Assembly (NCBI GenBank): GCA_947462815.1
Contig: CANHQR010000020.1
Coordinates: 1-49,686, forward strand
Reading direction: 5' to 3'
DNA: 49,686 nt
From: Pseudobdellovibrionaceae bacterium
GTDB lineage: Bacteria; Bdellovibrionota; Bdellovibrionia; Bdellovibrionales; JAMPXM01
Numbering within the stretch: position 1 is the first letter of the stretch; every line of letters begins with the position of its first letter. A model generated the notes under the pieces. The model made no database searches. It was not told the DNA's origin and worked only from the letters and a program-made list of their open reading frames with translations. The position numbers were made by a program, and so were the translations under genes. Positions 16,840 to 24,520 of this stretch are shown here, piece by piece.

Positions 16840-17085
16840 TTAGGTGTGATTTGCTCGATCGCCATGCGTTTCATTTGGAGGCGGGTTATTCAACCCACCC
16901 GAACAATCGACAACCAGAAAAGCGAGTGGACGAGTTCCCAATTTTTCTTTGGCAACCCGAGTACCACCAACCAACACGTTGTTGAGTGATGCTCCCACCT
17001 GAAGAGAGATATTTATCTGATCTATCGTTACATGTCCAAGAGCGGTCGCAGGCTTCGGCTCAGAGCCGTTGGTGACATCGGTCAT
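16840..17085 (-). CDS. Small unknown protein, possible first gene of the operon
   Basis: The 81-residue frame starts at ATG 17085 and stops 79 bases before the next gene. It has a beta-like centre (HVTIDQINISLQVGASLNNV) and one Cys near the C terminus; there is no signal peptide. It has no recognised family and a weak ribosome site. Its place just inside the IS insertion suggests that the IS may have separated the operon from its promoter. Confidence 0.4.
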   Translation of the reverse strand: MTDVTNGSEPKPATALGHVTIDQINISLQVGASLNNVLVGGTRVAKEKLGTRPLAFLVVDCSGGLNNPPPNETHGDRANHT

Positions 17086-17316
17086 TCATTCATCGGGCTT
17101 CTCCGTGTACAGTTCTCTCCTATTGAATTAGGGGCCTCGAATTGCGAGATGCCTTGGACTTAGGCCATGTTTGTTAAGAGTCTGTTCGCGCGAAATACAG
17201 ACGGCTATTTTTCGTCTTTTGGCGGAGACGAGCAACCCAGTCAGATTCGCGGTATCTAATATAGCCTCAGTAATTTTCCGATGAGGTGCTCGAATTAGTT
17301 ACAGCAGAGCTTCTAT

Positions 17317-17340
17317 TGACCGGCTCCCCGAAATTTAGAC
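17317..17340 (+). repeat. Left terminal inverted repeat of the IS
   Basis: Compared with the reverse complement of 18501-18524, 19 of 24 positions match, including TGACCGG, TCCCC and ATTTAGA. Confidence 0.85.
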
Positions 17341-17398
17341 GATTCCCAACTTAGCTCACTCCGTGTCATAACGGCCCCGATCGGGGTAAGGAGAGAGC

Positions 17399-17662
17399 AT
17401 GAAGAAGAGATTTTCCCACGAACAGATCGTGGCAGTCCTGCAGCGGCTTGAGCGCGGCGAAAAAGCCAAGGACTTGTGCCGAGAGATCGGGATTTCAAGT
17501 CCGACGCTTTATGCGTGGAAACAAAAATTCGGCGGCATGGATGTAGCCGACGTGCGCCGGTTGAAAGACCTTGAGCAGGAGAATGGTCGACTTAAAAAAC
17601 TCGTCGCGAACCTCATGCTCGATAACGAAATCCTGCGGGATGTGAATAGCCGAAAGTGGTAG
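17399..17662 (+). CDS. IS3-family transposase OrfA
   Basis: The 87-residue protein starts with a good GGAGAGAGC site. It has the HTH of IS3 OrfA ([20 protein letters not shown], then [20 protein letters not shown]) and a C-terminal leucine zipper ([18 protein letters not shown]). It binds the IS ends and, fused to or together with OrfB, forms the transposase. It ends in TAG at 17660, inside the start of orfB. Confidence 0.95.
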   Translation: MKKRFSHEQIVAVLQRLERGEKAKDLCREIGISSPTLYAWKQKFGGMDVADVRRLKDLEQENGRLKKLVANLMLDNEILRDVNSRKW

Positions 17663-18498
17663 GGCCCAACGCCAAGAAGTCGGCAGCTCGCGCGATGGTC
17701 GAGGAGCGGAAAATCTCTAAGACTCGAGCCTGCCGTGTTTTGGGTCTCAATCGCTCAACGTTCACGTACAAAACGCAACCGAAGCATGACGATGCCCTGA
17801 TCGCTCGGATGAAAGAGCTCGCCGATCGTCACGAACGATGGGGGCTGATCTCAATTCACGATGTGTGTAAGCGTGAAGGTCTCGTCATCAACCGCAAGCG
17901 CTCGCTTCGCGTCTATCGTGAGCAGCGACTTCAGATCCATCATCGTCCCAGGAGAAAGAAGGTTTCAATCATGCGAGCTCCAATCGCAAAGCCGAGTGCT
18001 CCGAATCAAGTTTGGTCGATGGACTTCATCCATGACCGTCTTGAGAACGGACGCAAAGTGAAAGTTCTTAACGTCGTTGATGATTTCTCGCGTGTTTGTG
18101 TCGGACAGATCGTCAGCGATTCAATCACCGGCAAACATCTTGCGGAGTTCTTCGACAATCTCGATCATACTCCACTCGTCGTACGCTGCGATAATGGACC
18201 TGAGTTCTGGTCGAGAGCGTTTCAAGCGTGGGCGCACGATCGAATCAAGATCGACTTCATTCAGCCCGGAAAGCCGCAGCAGAACGCCTTCGTAGAATCG
18301 TTCAATGGAAAGTTTCGGGAGCAGTGTTTGAACGAGAATCTGTTTTTCTCAATCGAACACGCCCGAGAAGTCATCGAGGAATGGCGAGAGATCTATAACG
18401 ACTTCCGACCACATCGGTCTTTGAAGGGAAAGACACCAAAAGAGTTTGAACGTGAGCATCAAAACCAGTATCAACACGCGGAACTGCTAAGTTCGTGA
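17656..18498 (+). CDS. IS3-family transposase OrfB (DDE integrase domain)
   Basis: The 280-residue OrfB lies in the -1 frame relative to OrfA. It holds the rve DDE domain: WSMDFIHD (first Asp), RCDNGPEF (second Asp) and [19 protein letters not shown] (Glu), all present. An N-terminal HTH_21-type region precedes it. The -1 frame is closed by stops at 17623 and 17647, so any slip must occur within 17650-17662; re-initiation at GTG 17656, which overlaps the OrfA stop, is equally possible. Confidence 0.93.
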   Translation: MVGPNAKKSAARAMVEERKISKTRACRVLGLNRSTFTYKTQPKHDDALIARMKELADRHERWGLISIHDVCKREGLVINRKRSLRVYREQRLQIHHRPRRKKVSIMRAPIAKPSAPNQVWSMDFIHDRLENGRKVKVLNVVDDFSRVCVGQIVSDSITGKHLAEFFDNLDHTPLVVRCDNGPEFWSRAFQAWAHDRIKIDFIQPGKPQQNAFVESFNGKFREQCLNENLFFSIEHAREVIEEWREIYNDFRPHRSLKGKTPKEFEREHQNQYQHAELLSS

Positions 18499-18500
18499 CT

Positions 18501-18524
18501 CTCTAAATCATGGGGATCCGGTCA
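18501..18524 (-). repeat. Right terminal inverted repeat of the IS
   Basis: Mate of 17317-17340, matching at 19 of 24 positions. It begins 3 bases after the stop of orfB. Confidence 0.85.
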
Positions 18525-18775
18525 CTGCCGACTCAGCTAACTTAACTTATGTTGATGTGGCGAGTGTGTTTAGCCACTTTCAGGAATCGGCACCTCGCTA
18601 TTTATCAAACTTTACCGATGGTGCATCCGTTTAGCGGTCCTCCTCCGTTAGGGCCCGTACAAGCGTAGGAGAGATTTCCTTGGGTTAGTTAGCTAGTCGT
18701 GGGAATTTCTGATGGAAGATGCTCGTTTGACATTTCCGTTTGCTGATCGGCACGTGAAAGTATTCAATACTCATT

Positions 18776-19720
18776 ATGCTCACACCTGAACAAAATCGAG
18801 CGTTACAAAAGTATATCGCGGCATTTATGAAGTTGAGAAGAGCGCCAGGAGGTCATCTTGAGGGTCCAGCGCCGCATAAGCCGATTCTCCTGATGTCTGT
18901 TATTGACTACGCGTTATCTGTCGAGCGCTTTGATGGCCTGATTCCGCTTGACGGTCAGATCTTTGCTCTTTTCATCGAAAACTGGCGAAAATACGTGACT
19001 ACGCCTCACAATCCCCAGATTGCTTTGCCTTTCTTTTACCTGAAGAACGACAAACCGACATTTTGGCATTTGGTGGCGAGGCCCGACGCCCAGGCGGGTA
19101 CGGGGGCGTTGGATACGATTCGCAAACTTCAGTCCTTCACCGAGGGTGCGAAACTCAGCGAAGATCTCACGGATCTCCTGAGACAAAGGGACGCGGCAAT
19201 GCTTCTTCGAGGGGTACTTGTCGAAACTTACTTTAAGGGCAGTCGTAATCAGCGAACCGGTATGAGTGAGCGGCTTGATCGGCTTCTCGTTTCAGAGGCG
19301 GCCATCCAGTATAAAATTTTGCCTGAGGACGAGCAGGTGTTTCTTCGAAGCGATGTCTTTAAGCGAGAGCTTCCGAAAGTCTACAATTACACCTGCTGTA
19401 TTTCTGGCCTGGGGTTCAAGTCTCCCGAGGCGCAACTTGTCGATGCCTGCCATATTGTCCCGTTTGCCGAAAGCCAGGATGATTCAGCGGCGAACGGAGT
19501 TGTATTGGAACCCACTCTTCATCGTGCATTCGACCGAGGCCTCATCGCGATTGACGATGATTACCGAGTGAGAATCAGCTCTTTGCTGGATTCCATGGTG
19601 TATCCGGTGGCACGTATTAAAGAGTATCAGGGAAAGCAAATCCGTCTTCCTCAAGACGAGAAGTATTGGCCTTCGCCTGAAAACCTTCTCAAAAAAATGA
19701 AATCAAAGTTCATCGATTAG
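18776..19720 (+). CDS. HNH restriction-type endonuclease (COG3440-like)
   Basis: The 314-residue protein begins with a helical domain carrying APHKPILLMSVIDYAL, the hallmark N-terminal segment of this HNH family. The C-terminal 110 residues are the nuclease: CCISG, VDACHIVPFAES, NGVVLEPTLHRAFDRGLI, which supply the H-N-H metal and catalytic residues and a Cys pair. Proteins of this kind are linked to restriction and phage defence. ATG 18776 follows AT-rich DNA without a strong ribosome site. The gene is the right boundary of the island and lies 251 bases from the IS. Confidence 0.88.
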   Translation: MLTPEQNRALQKYIAAFMKLRRAPGGHLEGPAPHKPILLMSVIDYALSVERFDGLIPLDGQIFALFIENWRKYVTTPHNPQIALPFFYLKNDKPTFWHLVARPDAQAGTGALDTIRKLQSFTEGAKLSEDLTDLLRQRDAAMLLRGVLVETYFKGSRNQRTGMSERLDRLLVSEAAIQYKILPEDEQVFLRSDVFKRELPKVYNYTCCISGLGFKSPEAQLVDACHIVPFAESQDDSAANGVVLEPTLHRAFDRGLIAIDDDYRVRISSLLDSMVYPVARIKEYQGKQIRLPQDEKYWPSPENLLKKMKSKFID

Positions 19721-19777
19721 AGCTTTCGGAGTATCGAAGCTCAATGCTGGGTGGAGCGAATTCTTTTTGAGATCCGC

Positions 19778-19803
19778 GCTGGCGCGGGTCGCACCGCGCC
19801 AGC
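19778..19803. terminator. GC-rich hairpin between converging genes
   Basis: GCTGGCGCGG (19778-19787) and CCGCGCCAGC (19794-19803) form a perfect 10-bp stem around GTCGCA. It lies between the HNH gene and the converging protease gene. No T-run follows on either strand, so it may block exonucleases or act with Rho. Confidence 0.45.
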
Positions 19804-19835
19804 CATGTCGCTTCAATGGGTTTGCGCCAACAACA

Positions 19836-21254
19836 TCACCGCGACGTGCGCGGCGGCGCGGGTTGCGCAGGCGAGCTGGGTGACGTCGTCGCGGCACGTG
19901 CGGGTGCGGTCTGGGGCAAAGGCGCCAGTGGTGATGTGGGTCGGGGGACGGCGACCTCGTTGATGCTGGGGACGAGGGCGTCGGCGGGGATCAATAGAGC
20001 GTGGCCGTCGCGGGGCCAGCGCGAGTTGCCGATGGGGTTGGAGTCACGCACGAGGAAGTGGCAGCGGCCGTTGATCTCGCGGCGGCCGATGATGTTGGAG
20101 TAGTGATCGGGTTGGCCGGGGGCCTCGGGCGTGTGGCCGGGCTTGGGCGGCTCGCTCGGGCCAGAGAGAACTCCTGAGGCGAAGTTGATCATTGCGGGTT
20201 GGCGCGAGTTGAGAGCGCGGTGGATGGCAGCGGTGAGCTCGGCCGGGCTTGCGGCACTTCGGCGAGTGGTGGCGATCTCGAGGCCGCCGGGTTGGCGAGG
20301 CGAGCAGTCGCGCGACAGGCGCGCTTGGCCCTCGGGTGTGGCGAAGCTTTGCAGGAAGCGCTCGACCTGAGCGGGGTGCATGAGCTCGCGGCGGCGTGAA
20401 GAGAACTGCGATTCCAGGCACAGGCCTCCAGCGCGGCGAATGAGCTCGTTGGTGCTTTCCACGGACGCGCCGAGATTGAGCGAGTCGGACTTTGGCGGCT
20501 CAGCGTTCGGGTTTTGTTGTTGCTCGCGTCGGTGTTGCAAGTGCGAGCTCAGGCCCAAGTGCAAAGCAGAATAAGGCGCACAATCATTGTAGGAGTACAC
20601 ATCGGCGAGTGTGTTGGCGAAGCAGAAGTTCGTGCGCAGCTGATCGCGCGGCGAAGGAATGCGTGAGGCGCCGCTGGAGCAGCGCTCATCGCGAAGATCG
20701 AGAGGCGCGCAAGCTTGATTCTGCGCCTGGGTGTCGGTGCGATCTGTGGGGCGCGGCGTGCTTGAGGGTTGTGCGTTGAGGAGCGGCCTCGGCGTATTGA
20801 CTGGCTGGGTGCTGGGCGTGGCGTTCACGGCAGGTGTCGAGCTGGGAGTCGCGCGGAGCGAGGGCGTTGGGTTTGCGGAAGGTGTTGCCAAAACACCCGG
20901 TGTCGCGTTCACGGACAGCATCGAACGCGGCGTGGATGCCGGTTGAGCGGCAGGCGTGGCCCCGGGCCGTGCACCAGGTGTCGCGCTTGGTGTGTTTGGA
21001 GTTAGTACGCCGGGTGTGGCGCGTACTGAAGGTGTCGAGCTGGGCGTCGCACGCACTGAAGGCGTCGAGCTGGGTGTGGCCAACACACCGGGCGTCGCAC
21101 GCACTGAGGGCGTCGCCATTGGCGTAGGACGTACGGCTTGAGCTGATGCAGTTGGGCCGAGGACGGCAGCTAATCCCACCGTGAAACAAGGAAGGACTAA
21201 GCCGAAGTGAACGGCGTGAACCAGCGAATGCAACCGAGGGGAGGGTGTCATCAT
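19836..21254 (-). CDS. Exported papain-like cysteine protease with Thr/Pro-rich stalk
   Basis: The 472-residue protein has a signal peptide ending near ASAQA. Residues about 42-165 form a repetitive stalk of Thr/Pro units (ATPGVLATPSSTPSVRATPS-like). The globular part carries a papain-type triad: Cys in RTNFCFANTLADVYSYN near residue 211, His in PDHYSNIIGRREINGRCHFL near 381 and Asn in RDSNP near 403. Further cysteines suggest disulfides. The stalk could hold the protease away from the cell surface. The start (ATG 21254 or 21251) has an AGGA very close and is not fully certain. It may be linked to prey or cell-wall degradation in a predator, but this is speculation. Confidence 0.75.
   Translation of the reverse strand: MMTPSPRLHSLVHAVHFGLVLPCFTVGLAAVLGPTASAQAVRPTPMATPSVRATPGVLATPSSTPSVRATPSSTPSVRATPGVLTPNTPSATPGARPGATPAAQPASTPRSMLSVNATPGVLATPSANPTPSLRATPSSTPAVNATPSTQPVNTPRPLLNAQPSSTPRPTDRTDTQAQNQACAPLDLRDERCSSGASRIPSPRDQLRTNFCFANTLADVYSYNDCAPYSALHLGLSSHLQHRREQQQNPNAEPPKSDSLNLGASVESTNELIRRAGGLCLESQFSSRRRELMHPAQVERFLQSFATPEGQARLSRDCSPRQPGGLEIATTRRSAASPAELTAAIHRALNSRQPAMINFASGVLSGPSEPPKPGHTPEAPGQPDHYSNIIGRREINGRCHFLVRDSNPIGNSRWPRDGHALLIPADALVPSINEVAVPRPTSPLAPLPQTAPARAATTSPSSPAQPAPPRTSR
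20760..21131 (-). repeat. Degenerate repeats encoding the Thr/Pro stalk
   Basis: Units of about 8-14 codons of the form (V/A)RATP.V.(L)ATPS recur here. They change the protein length in frame and are likely sites of replication slippage. Confidence 0.6.
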
Positions 21255-21296
21255 CCTATAATCTTAGGCTTGTTTCACTTTGAGATGAAAGACCCC

Positions 21297-21311
21297 GTCT
21301 CAATTTGAGAC
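21297..21311. promoter_or_regulatory. Palindrome GTCTCAATTTGAGAC upstream of the protease gene
   Basis: A perfect 7-bp inverted repeat with a 1-base centre lies about 43 bases before the protease start. An adjacent inverted repeat TTTCA...TGAAA (21274-21291, around TTTGAGA) lies between it and the gene. Together they look like an operator region; no regulator is known. Confidence 0.5.
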
Positions 21312-21494
21312 AAATCACCTTCGCGTGGTCAGGAGAATCGCGTGCTCAGGCCGCGATCGGGTCGTCCTCCAGTTACCGGCTGGAATCGGCGTATCCGACT
21401 CCGCGAGAGCGCGACCCGCAATCTTGAGGAAGAGAGAGGCCAAGCCAAGGGGTCTCATGATGAGGATTTACCTCGAAAGTGCCTCGATCCGATT

Positions 21495-21857
21495 TCAACT
21501 CCGCTTGAGTCGCAGACGAATCGGGCCACGGAAGTGATCGGGATCCACAGCGCGATCTCGCTGGGTGATTTCGATACGCCCGGCGTGGGCGAGAAGGCGG
21601 GCGCTTCGCCGAACGTGTTCCATCATCTGCGGATTCGACTTGTGCTCGGGTGGGAGAATATCGCTCGGACAAATGCTGCTCGACGCCGAGATCATGGCAA
21701 GACGATGCAGAATAGCGTCGCGAAAGTCGAACTTCGATTTTTGGGAGCGGCAGGTATCGCTACAATACTTGACCGAGTCCCAGTTGCGCGCCCACTTTTT
21801 CCGATACTCGAAAGATCGGCCGCAACTTTCGCAGACTTTGCTCGGCGTATTTCTCAT
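21495..21857 (-). CDS. DUF2256-DUF3253 fusion protein
   Basis: The 120-residue product (from ATG 21857) has an N-terminal DUF2256 zinc-ribbon domain (CESCGRSFEYRKKWARNWDS, then VKYCSDTC) followed by a DUF3253 winged-helix-like domain (ILHRLAMI...SICPSDI...VRRSARLLAHAGRIEITQ...DPDHFRGPIRLR). Each domain is a widespread small bacterial protein of unknown role; DUF2256 is often found near cryptochrome or photolyase-related genes. A photolyase-related gene occurs about 5 kb away (26944). A TTG start at 21887 is also possible. Confidence 0.88.
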   Translation of the reverse strand: MRNTPSKVCESCGRSFEYRKKWARNWDSVKYCSDTCRSQKSKFDFRDAILHRLAMISASSSICPSDILPPEHKSNPQMMEHVRRSARLLAHAGRIEITQRDRAVDPDHFRGPIRLRLKRS

Positions 21858-22007
21858 GCTGGTGAGGCCTTTCCTGAAAGGGGCCAAGTGCTGAGAGTTT
21901 GCCAGAGCAGAGGTGACATGAAAAGTCGTGCGAGTTTTTGTGAATTCTCAGATCACGGCATCTTCGCCTCTTGAGCTCATCCTGACGTTCGTAGAGATCG
22001 CAGGTCT

Positions 22008-22892
22008 TCACGGCCTTGAGTTCAAGTGCAGGCGCTTCACGCCGCCATTGAAAGATAAAAGTGAGTACCAGAATTCGATCTGCACGTGCGTGAGCAGGCG
22101 CTGTGTGGCGGGATCGCGAAGGCGCCACGCACTGGGGGCCGCGAGGCCCGTGGCTGCAGAACTCAAGGGTCCCGAGGCCTCAAGCCATAGATCGACGGAA
22201 GCGAAGCTTTGTTTTTTGAGATCCAGGGCGTAGGCCAAGCGAAGCGAAAAGGCGCGGGCATTTGCTTCCACCCCGCCACTCGGGATCTGCAAGCGAAGCG
22301 CATCGAGTTGCTTCAAGCCCGCAAAGCTCACGCCACTTTCTAAGTGCGCGCGATGAAAAAGCCGCAAGCTCGATTCATCGACGCTGTCTTCGTACTCCGA
22401 TTGAGCGTAGACCAAACCCATGAGGCGCCCTTGCTCGTCTTGCAAAGCGCTGATCGTGTAGATGAGCGAGGCGCGCAGATCATTGCGCACTTCGAGAAGC
22501 GGATGCAAAGCCCCTAGGCTTGTCCAGCGCGCGAGAGTTTGATTTTGAAGAGCGATAAACTGGCGGCGCAGTGGCTCGCGGCGAGATTCCGGGATCGCAA
22601 AGCGTGCGTTGTAGCGGGTGATCAGAGCATTCATCTCATCGTAGCGCGTGGGCGCTGCGGGGTCTTGCGCGTGCGCTGGAAGCCACACCGCCAAAACGGT
22701 GAGCGCGAGCCATAGTGCGATCACCGCCATCGCGTTCAGCGGGCGCGCGAGGCGTGGGACCATTGAGGGGACGAGTGATGGGGCCATGGGCCTCGGCCAT
22801 TGGGGCCCTTGCCATTGACGCCCCCGGGGCCATTGGAATTGGAATTGGAATTGGAATACAGAGCGAGCAAACGCAAAGCGACCTAAGTGCAT
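22008..22892 (-). CDS. Unknown exported or anchored protein with long N-region
   Basis: ATG 22892 is chosen because GGGAGGT lies 7 bases before it; an upstream GTG 22934 also exists. The N-region is odd: after MHLGRFAFARSV come four FQ pairs encoded by TTGGAA hexamer repeats, then W/P/R-rich residues, and only at residues about 55-80 a hydrophobic segment ending AHAQD that looks like a signal peptide. The mature part (about 215 residues) is helical with no recognised family. It might be translated from a later start nearer the hydrophobic segment. Confidence 0.55.
   Translation of the reverse strand: MHLGRFAFARSVFQFQFQFQWPRGRQWQGPQWPRPMAPSLVPSMVPRLARPLNAMAVIALWLALTVLAVWLPAHAQDPAAPTRYDEMNALITRYNARFAIPESRREPLRRQFIALQNQTLARWTSLGALHPLLEVRNDLRASLIYTISALQDEQGRLMGLVYAQSEYEDSVDESSLRLFHRAHLESGVSFAGLKQLDALRLQIPSGGVEANARAFSLRLAYALDLKKQSFASVDLWLEASGPLSSAATGLAAPSAWRLRDPATQRLLTHVQIEFWYSLLSFNGGVKRLHLNSRP
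22833..22856 (-). repeat. Four TTGGAA hexamer repeats
   Basis: Four copies of the 6-mer encode four FQ pairs on the minus strand in the N-region of the 22008-22892 gene. Copy-number changes keep the frame. Confidence 0.7.
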
Positions 22893-23362
22893 GGTACGAC
22901 CTCCCGCACAGTCGCAAACTATGAGATGAATCACTCCGGGAGCTATGGGGGACAGAAGAATTGTCGAATCTGGATGGCTCCCGCTCTGTTTGGGCCTAAC
23001 AGGATTCTGTCAGAAGGAATAGATTACTCGAAAAGAGGATCGATTTGAGATCAGATCCTAAAACACGATCGCGGGTGGGTCTGCCTGCGACGATCGTTTT
23101 GGTCGAACTCGGAGATGGATAACGGAGTGAAGATGAGTGAGAGCCTGCTGAGGAGGTCGAAATTTTTTGAGCGGGATCAGCAAGCGCAGTGTTAAAATGA
23201 AGACGAGGTGATACGTGGTCTCATGATCTTGGTCATCGATTTGCTGGAATCACCTTGGCGATTCCAGTCTCCTTTTTTAAAGCCTCAGCTCAGTGTTTCT
23301 TCCATATCGCAGTTTTTTAAGTATGCCTAAGTCGAAACCTCACTCGTCAATCAGGCTGAGAA
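22893..23362 (+). other. Gene-free region between two minus-strand genes
   Basis: No CDS is supported. It contains ACGATCG/CGATCGT arms near 23071-23103 and a plus-strand terminator at 23244-23278, both without a plus-strand gene in front. Confidence 0.4.
23244..23278 (+). terminator. Orphan plus-strand intrinsic terminator
   Basis: CTGGAATC (23244-23251) pairs with GATTCCAG (23260-23267), followed by TCTCC and six Ts. No plus-strand gene lies upstream. A small RNA beginning in 23.0-23.2 kb is possible; promoter signals are weak. Confidence 0.6.
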
Positions 23363-23363
23363 T

Positions 23364-24245
23364 TCATGGACATCGATTGACGTCGAAAGCATCTTGGGCA
23401 ATTCGGTCCGATGTTAAGGGTGGCATGTTGATGCTTGCCAGTTGGGGATTGCAAGCAAATGCCGCTTTGCCGATACTTCTAACTGATGTCGGGATCACCA
23501 CACTCGTCAGCTGGTTGTAAGCGAATGCAAAATGCCCGATATAATTCACCGAGTTTGGGATCACCACACTGGTGAGTTGATTTTTTGCAAATGCACCGTC
23601 GTCAAGTATTTGGACCGAGTTCGGGATCATCACGCTTGTGAGCTGGTTAAAAGCGAATGCGTTGCGCATGATATACAGAACCGAGTTTGGGATCACTACA
23701 CTTGTGAGTTTATTCTGTTCGAATGCTCCAGCTGAGACCCGTGTGACCGAGTTCGGGATCACTACTCTTGAGAGTCGATTGCCTGCGAATGCCCCGAATC
23801 CAATCCGTTTGACCGAGTTTGGGATCTCCACACTGGCGAGTTTGTTGTATGCGAATATACCTTGGTCAAGTTCTTCCAACGAGTTTGGGATCTCCACACT
23901 GGTGAGTTGGTTGTATGCGAATGCCGAATATCCAATCCGTGTGACCGAGTTTGGGATCACTACACTTGTGAGACGGCTAGATGAGAATGCATGGTAGCGA
24001 ATTTCTTGAACAGAATTCGGAATCACCACATCTTTCGGGCAGCTCGGATCATCCCCTTTGTAACCCATAATCATTCGCTGCGAACCGTCTGAAAAATTAA
24101 AACATTGCGTTGGCGTCTGCGTCTGCGCCCACGCACTGAACGTGGTGATGGTCGTGGCGAGTGCGATCAAAGATGTGCCGAAAAGGTACGGCGTCTTCGC
24201 CTTCATGTTTGAAAGTGTCGACGTATTAGATCTTTGCGAAGACAT
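23364..24245 (-). CDS. Exported BspA-type leucine-rich-repeat protein
   Basis: ATG 24245 is supported by AGAGAGG upstream; the longer frame to 24446 is unlikely. The 293-residue protein has a signal peptide (GTSLIALATTITTFSAWAQ). From about residue 72 there are nine repeats of about 23 residues, of the form LTSVVIPNSVTRIGYSAFAY, ending with a capped C terminus (Cys in ACNPQL and NRCP). This is the LRR_5/BspA pattern of surface proteins that bind other proteins or surfaces. The repeats are very similar to each other at the DNA level, which suggests recent duplication or gene conversion. Confidence 0.88.
   Translation of the reverse strand: MSSQRSNTSTLSNMKAKTPYLFGTSLIALATTITTFSAWAQTQTPTQCFNFSDGSQRMIMGYKGDDPSCPKDVVIPNSVQEIRYHAFSSSRLTSVVIPNSVTRIGYSAFAYNQLTSVEIPNSLEELDQGIFAYNKLASVEIPNSVKRIGFGAFAGNRLSRVVIPNSVTRVSAGAFEQNKLTSVVIPNSVLYIMRNAFAFNQLTSVMIPNSVQILDDGAFAKNQLTSVVIPNSVNYIGHFAFAYNQLTSVVIPTSVRSIGKAAFACNPQLASINMPPLTSDRIAQDAFDVNRCP
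23400..24029 (-). repeat. About nine 69-bp tandem repeats (LRR coding)
   Basis: On the plus strand each unit contains a form of CCGAGTTTGGGATCACCAC. The period is 69 bases, with no leader or spacers, so this is not a CRISPR array. Confidence 0.75.
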
Positions 24246-24520
24246 TTGAGCCTCTCTTTTTTTGCACACCGTTCTAGTTCGCACGGACTCCGAGGGTGTT
24301 GGTTTAGGATCAAGTGGATCAGCTCGCCGACTTTGCCAGTAACGTGCCAGCGGAATTGAGCACTTTAGGAGCAATGAGCGCCAATTCAGGAACAGCGACG
24401 GCCGCAGTTGAGTTCCGATCAACGCGAAATTGTCTTGTGTTTTCAAGCTCGCGTTCGCTGATGTTCATACAGAACTTGTCCAGTGAGCAATGTCTTAGGG
24501 CCCCTAAAAAGTGAGTGACC

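Larger units (their letters stand above)
17317..18524 (+). mobile_element. IS3-family insertion sequence (IS407-like), complete
   Basis: The element is 1208 bp with imperfect 24-bp terminal inverted repeats and two overlapping transposase frames, orfA and orfB. The ends start TGACCGG and orfA/orfB match the IS407-group pattern. The 4-base flanks (CTAT left, CTGC right) are not direct repeats, so the copy may have recombined or lost its target duplication. Both frames look intact, so it may be active. Confidence 0.9.

Noticed and set aside
20131-21141. Several plus-strand open frames of 60-97 residues
   Set aside because: They are frame shadows of the Thr/Pro-rich protease gene; repetitive GC-rich sequence creates long open frames in many frames.
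23400-24029. CRISPR-like array
   Set aside because: The units are 69-base coding repeats with no unique spacers; they encode leucine-rich repeats.
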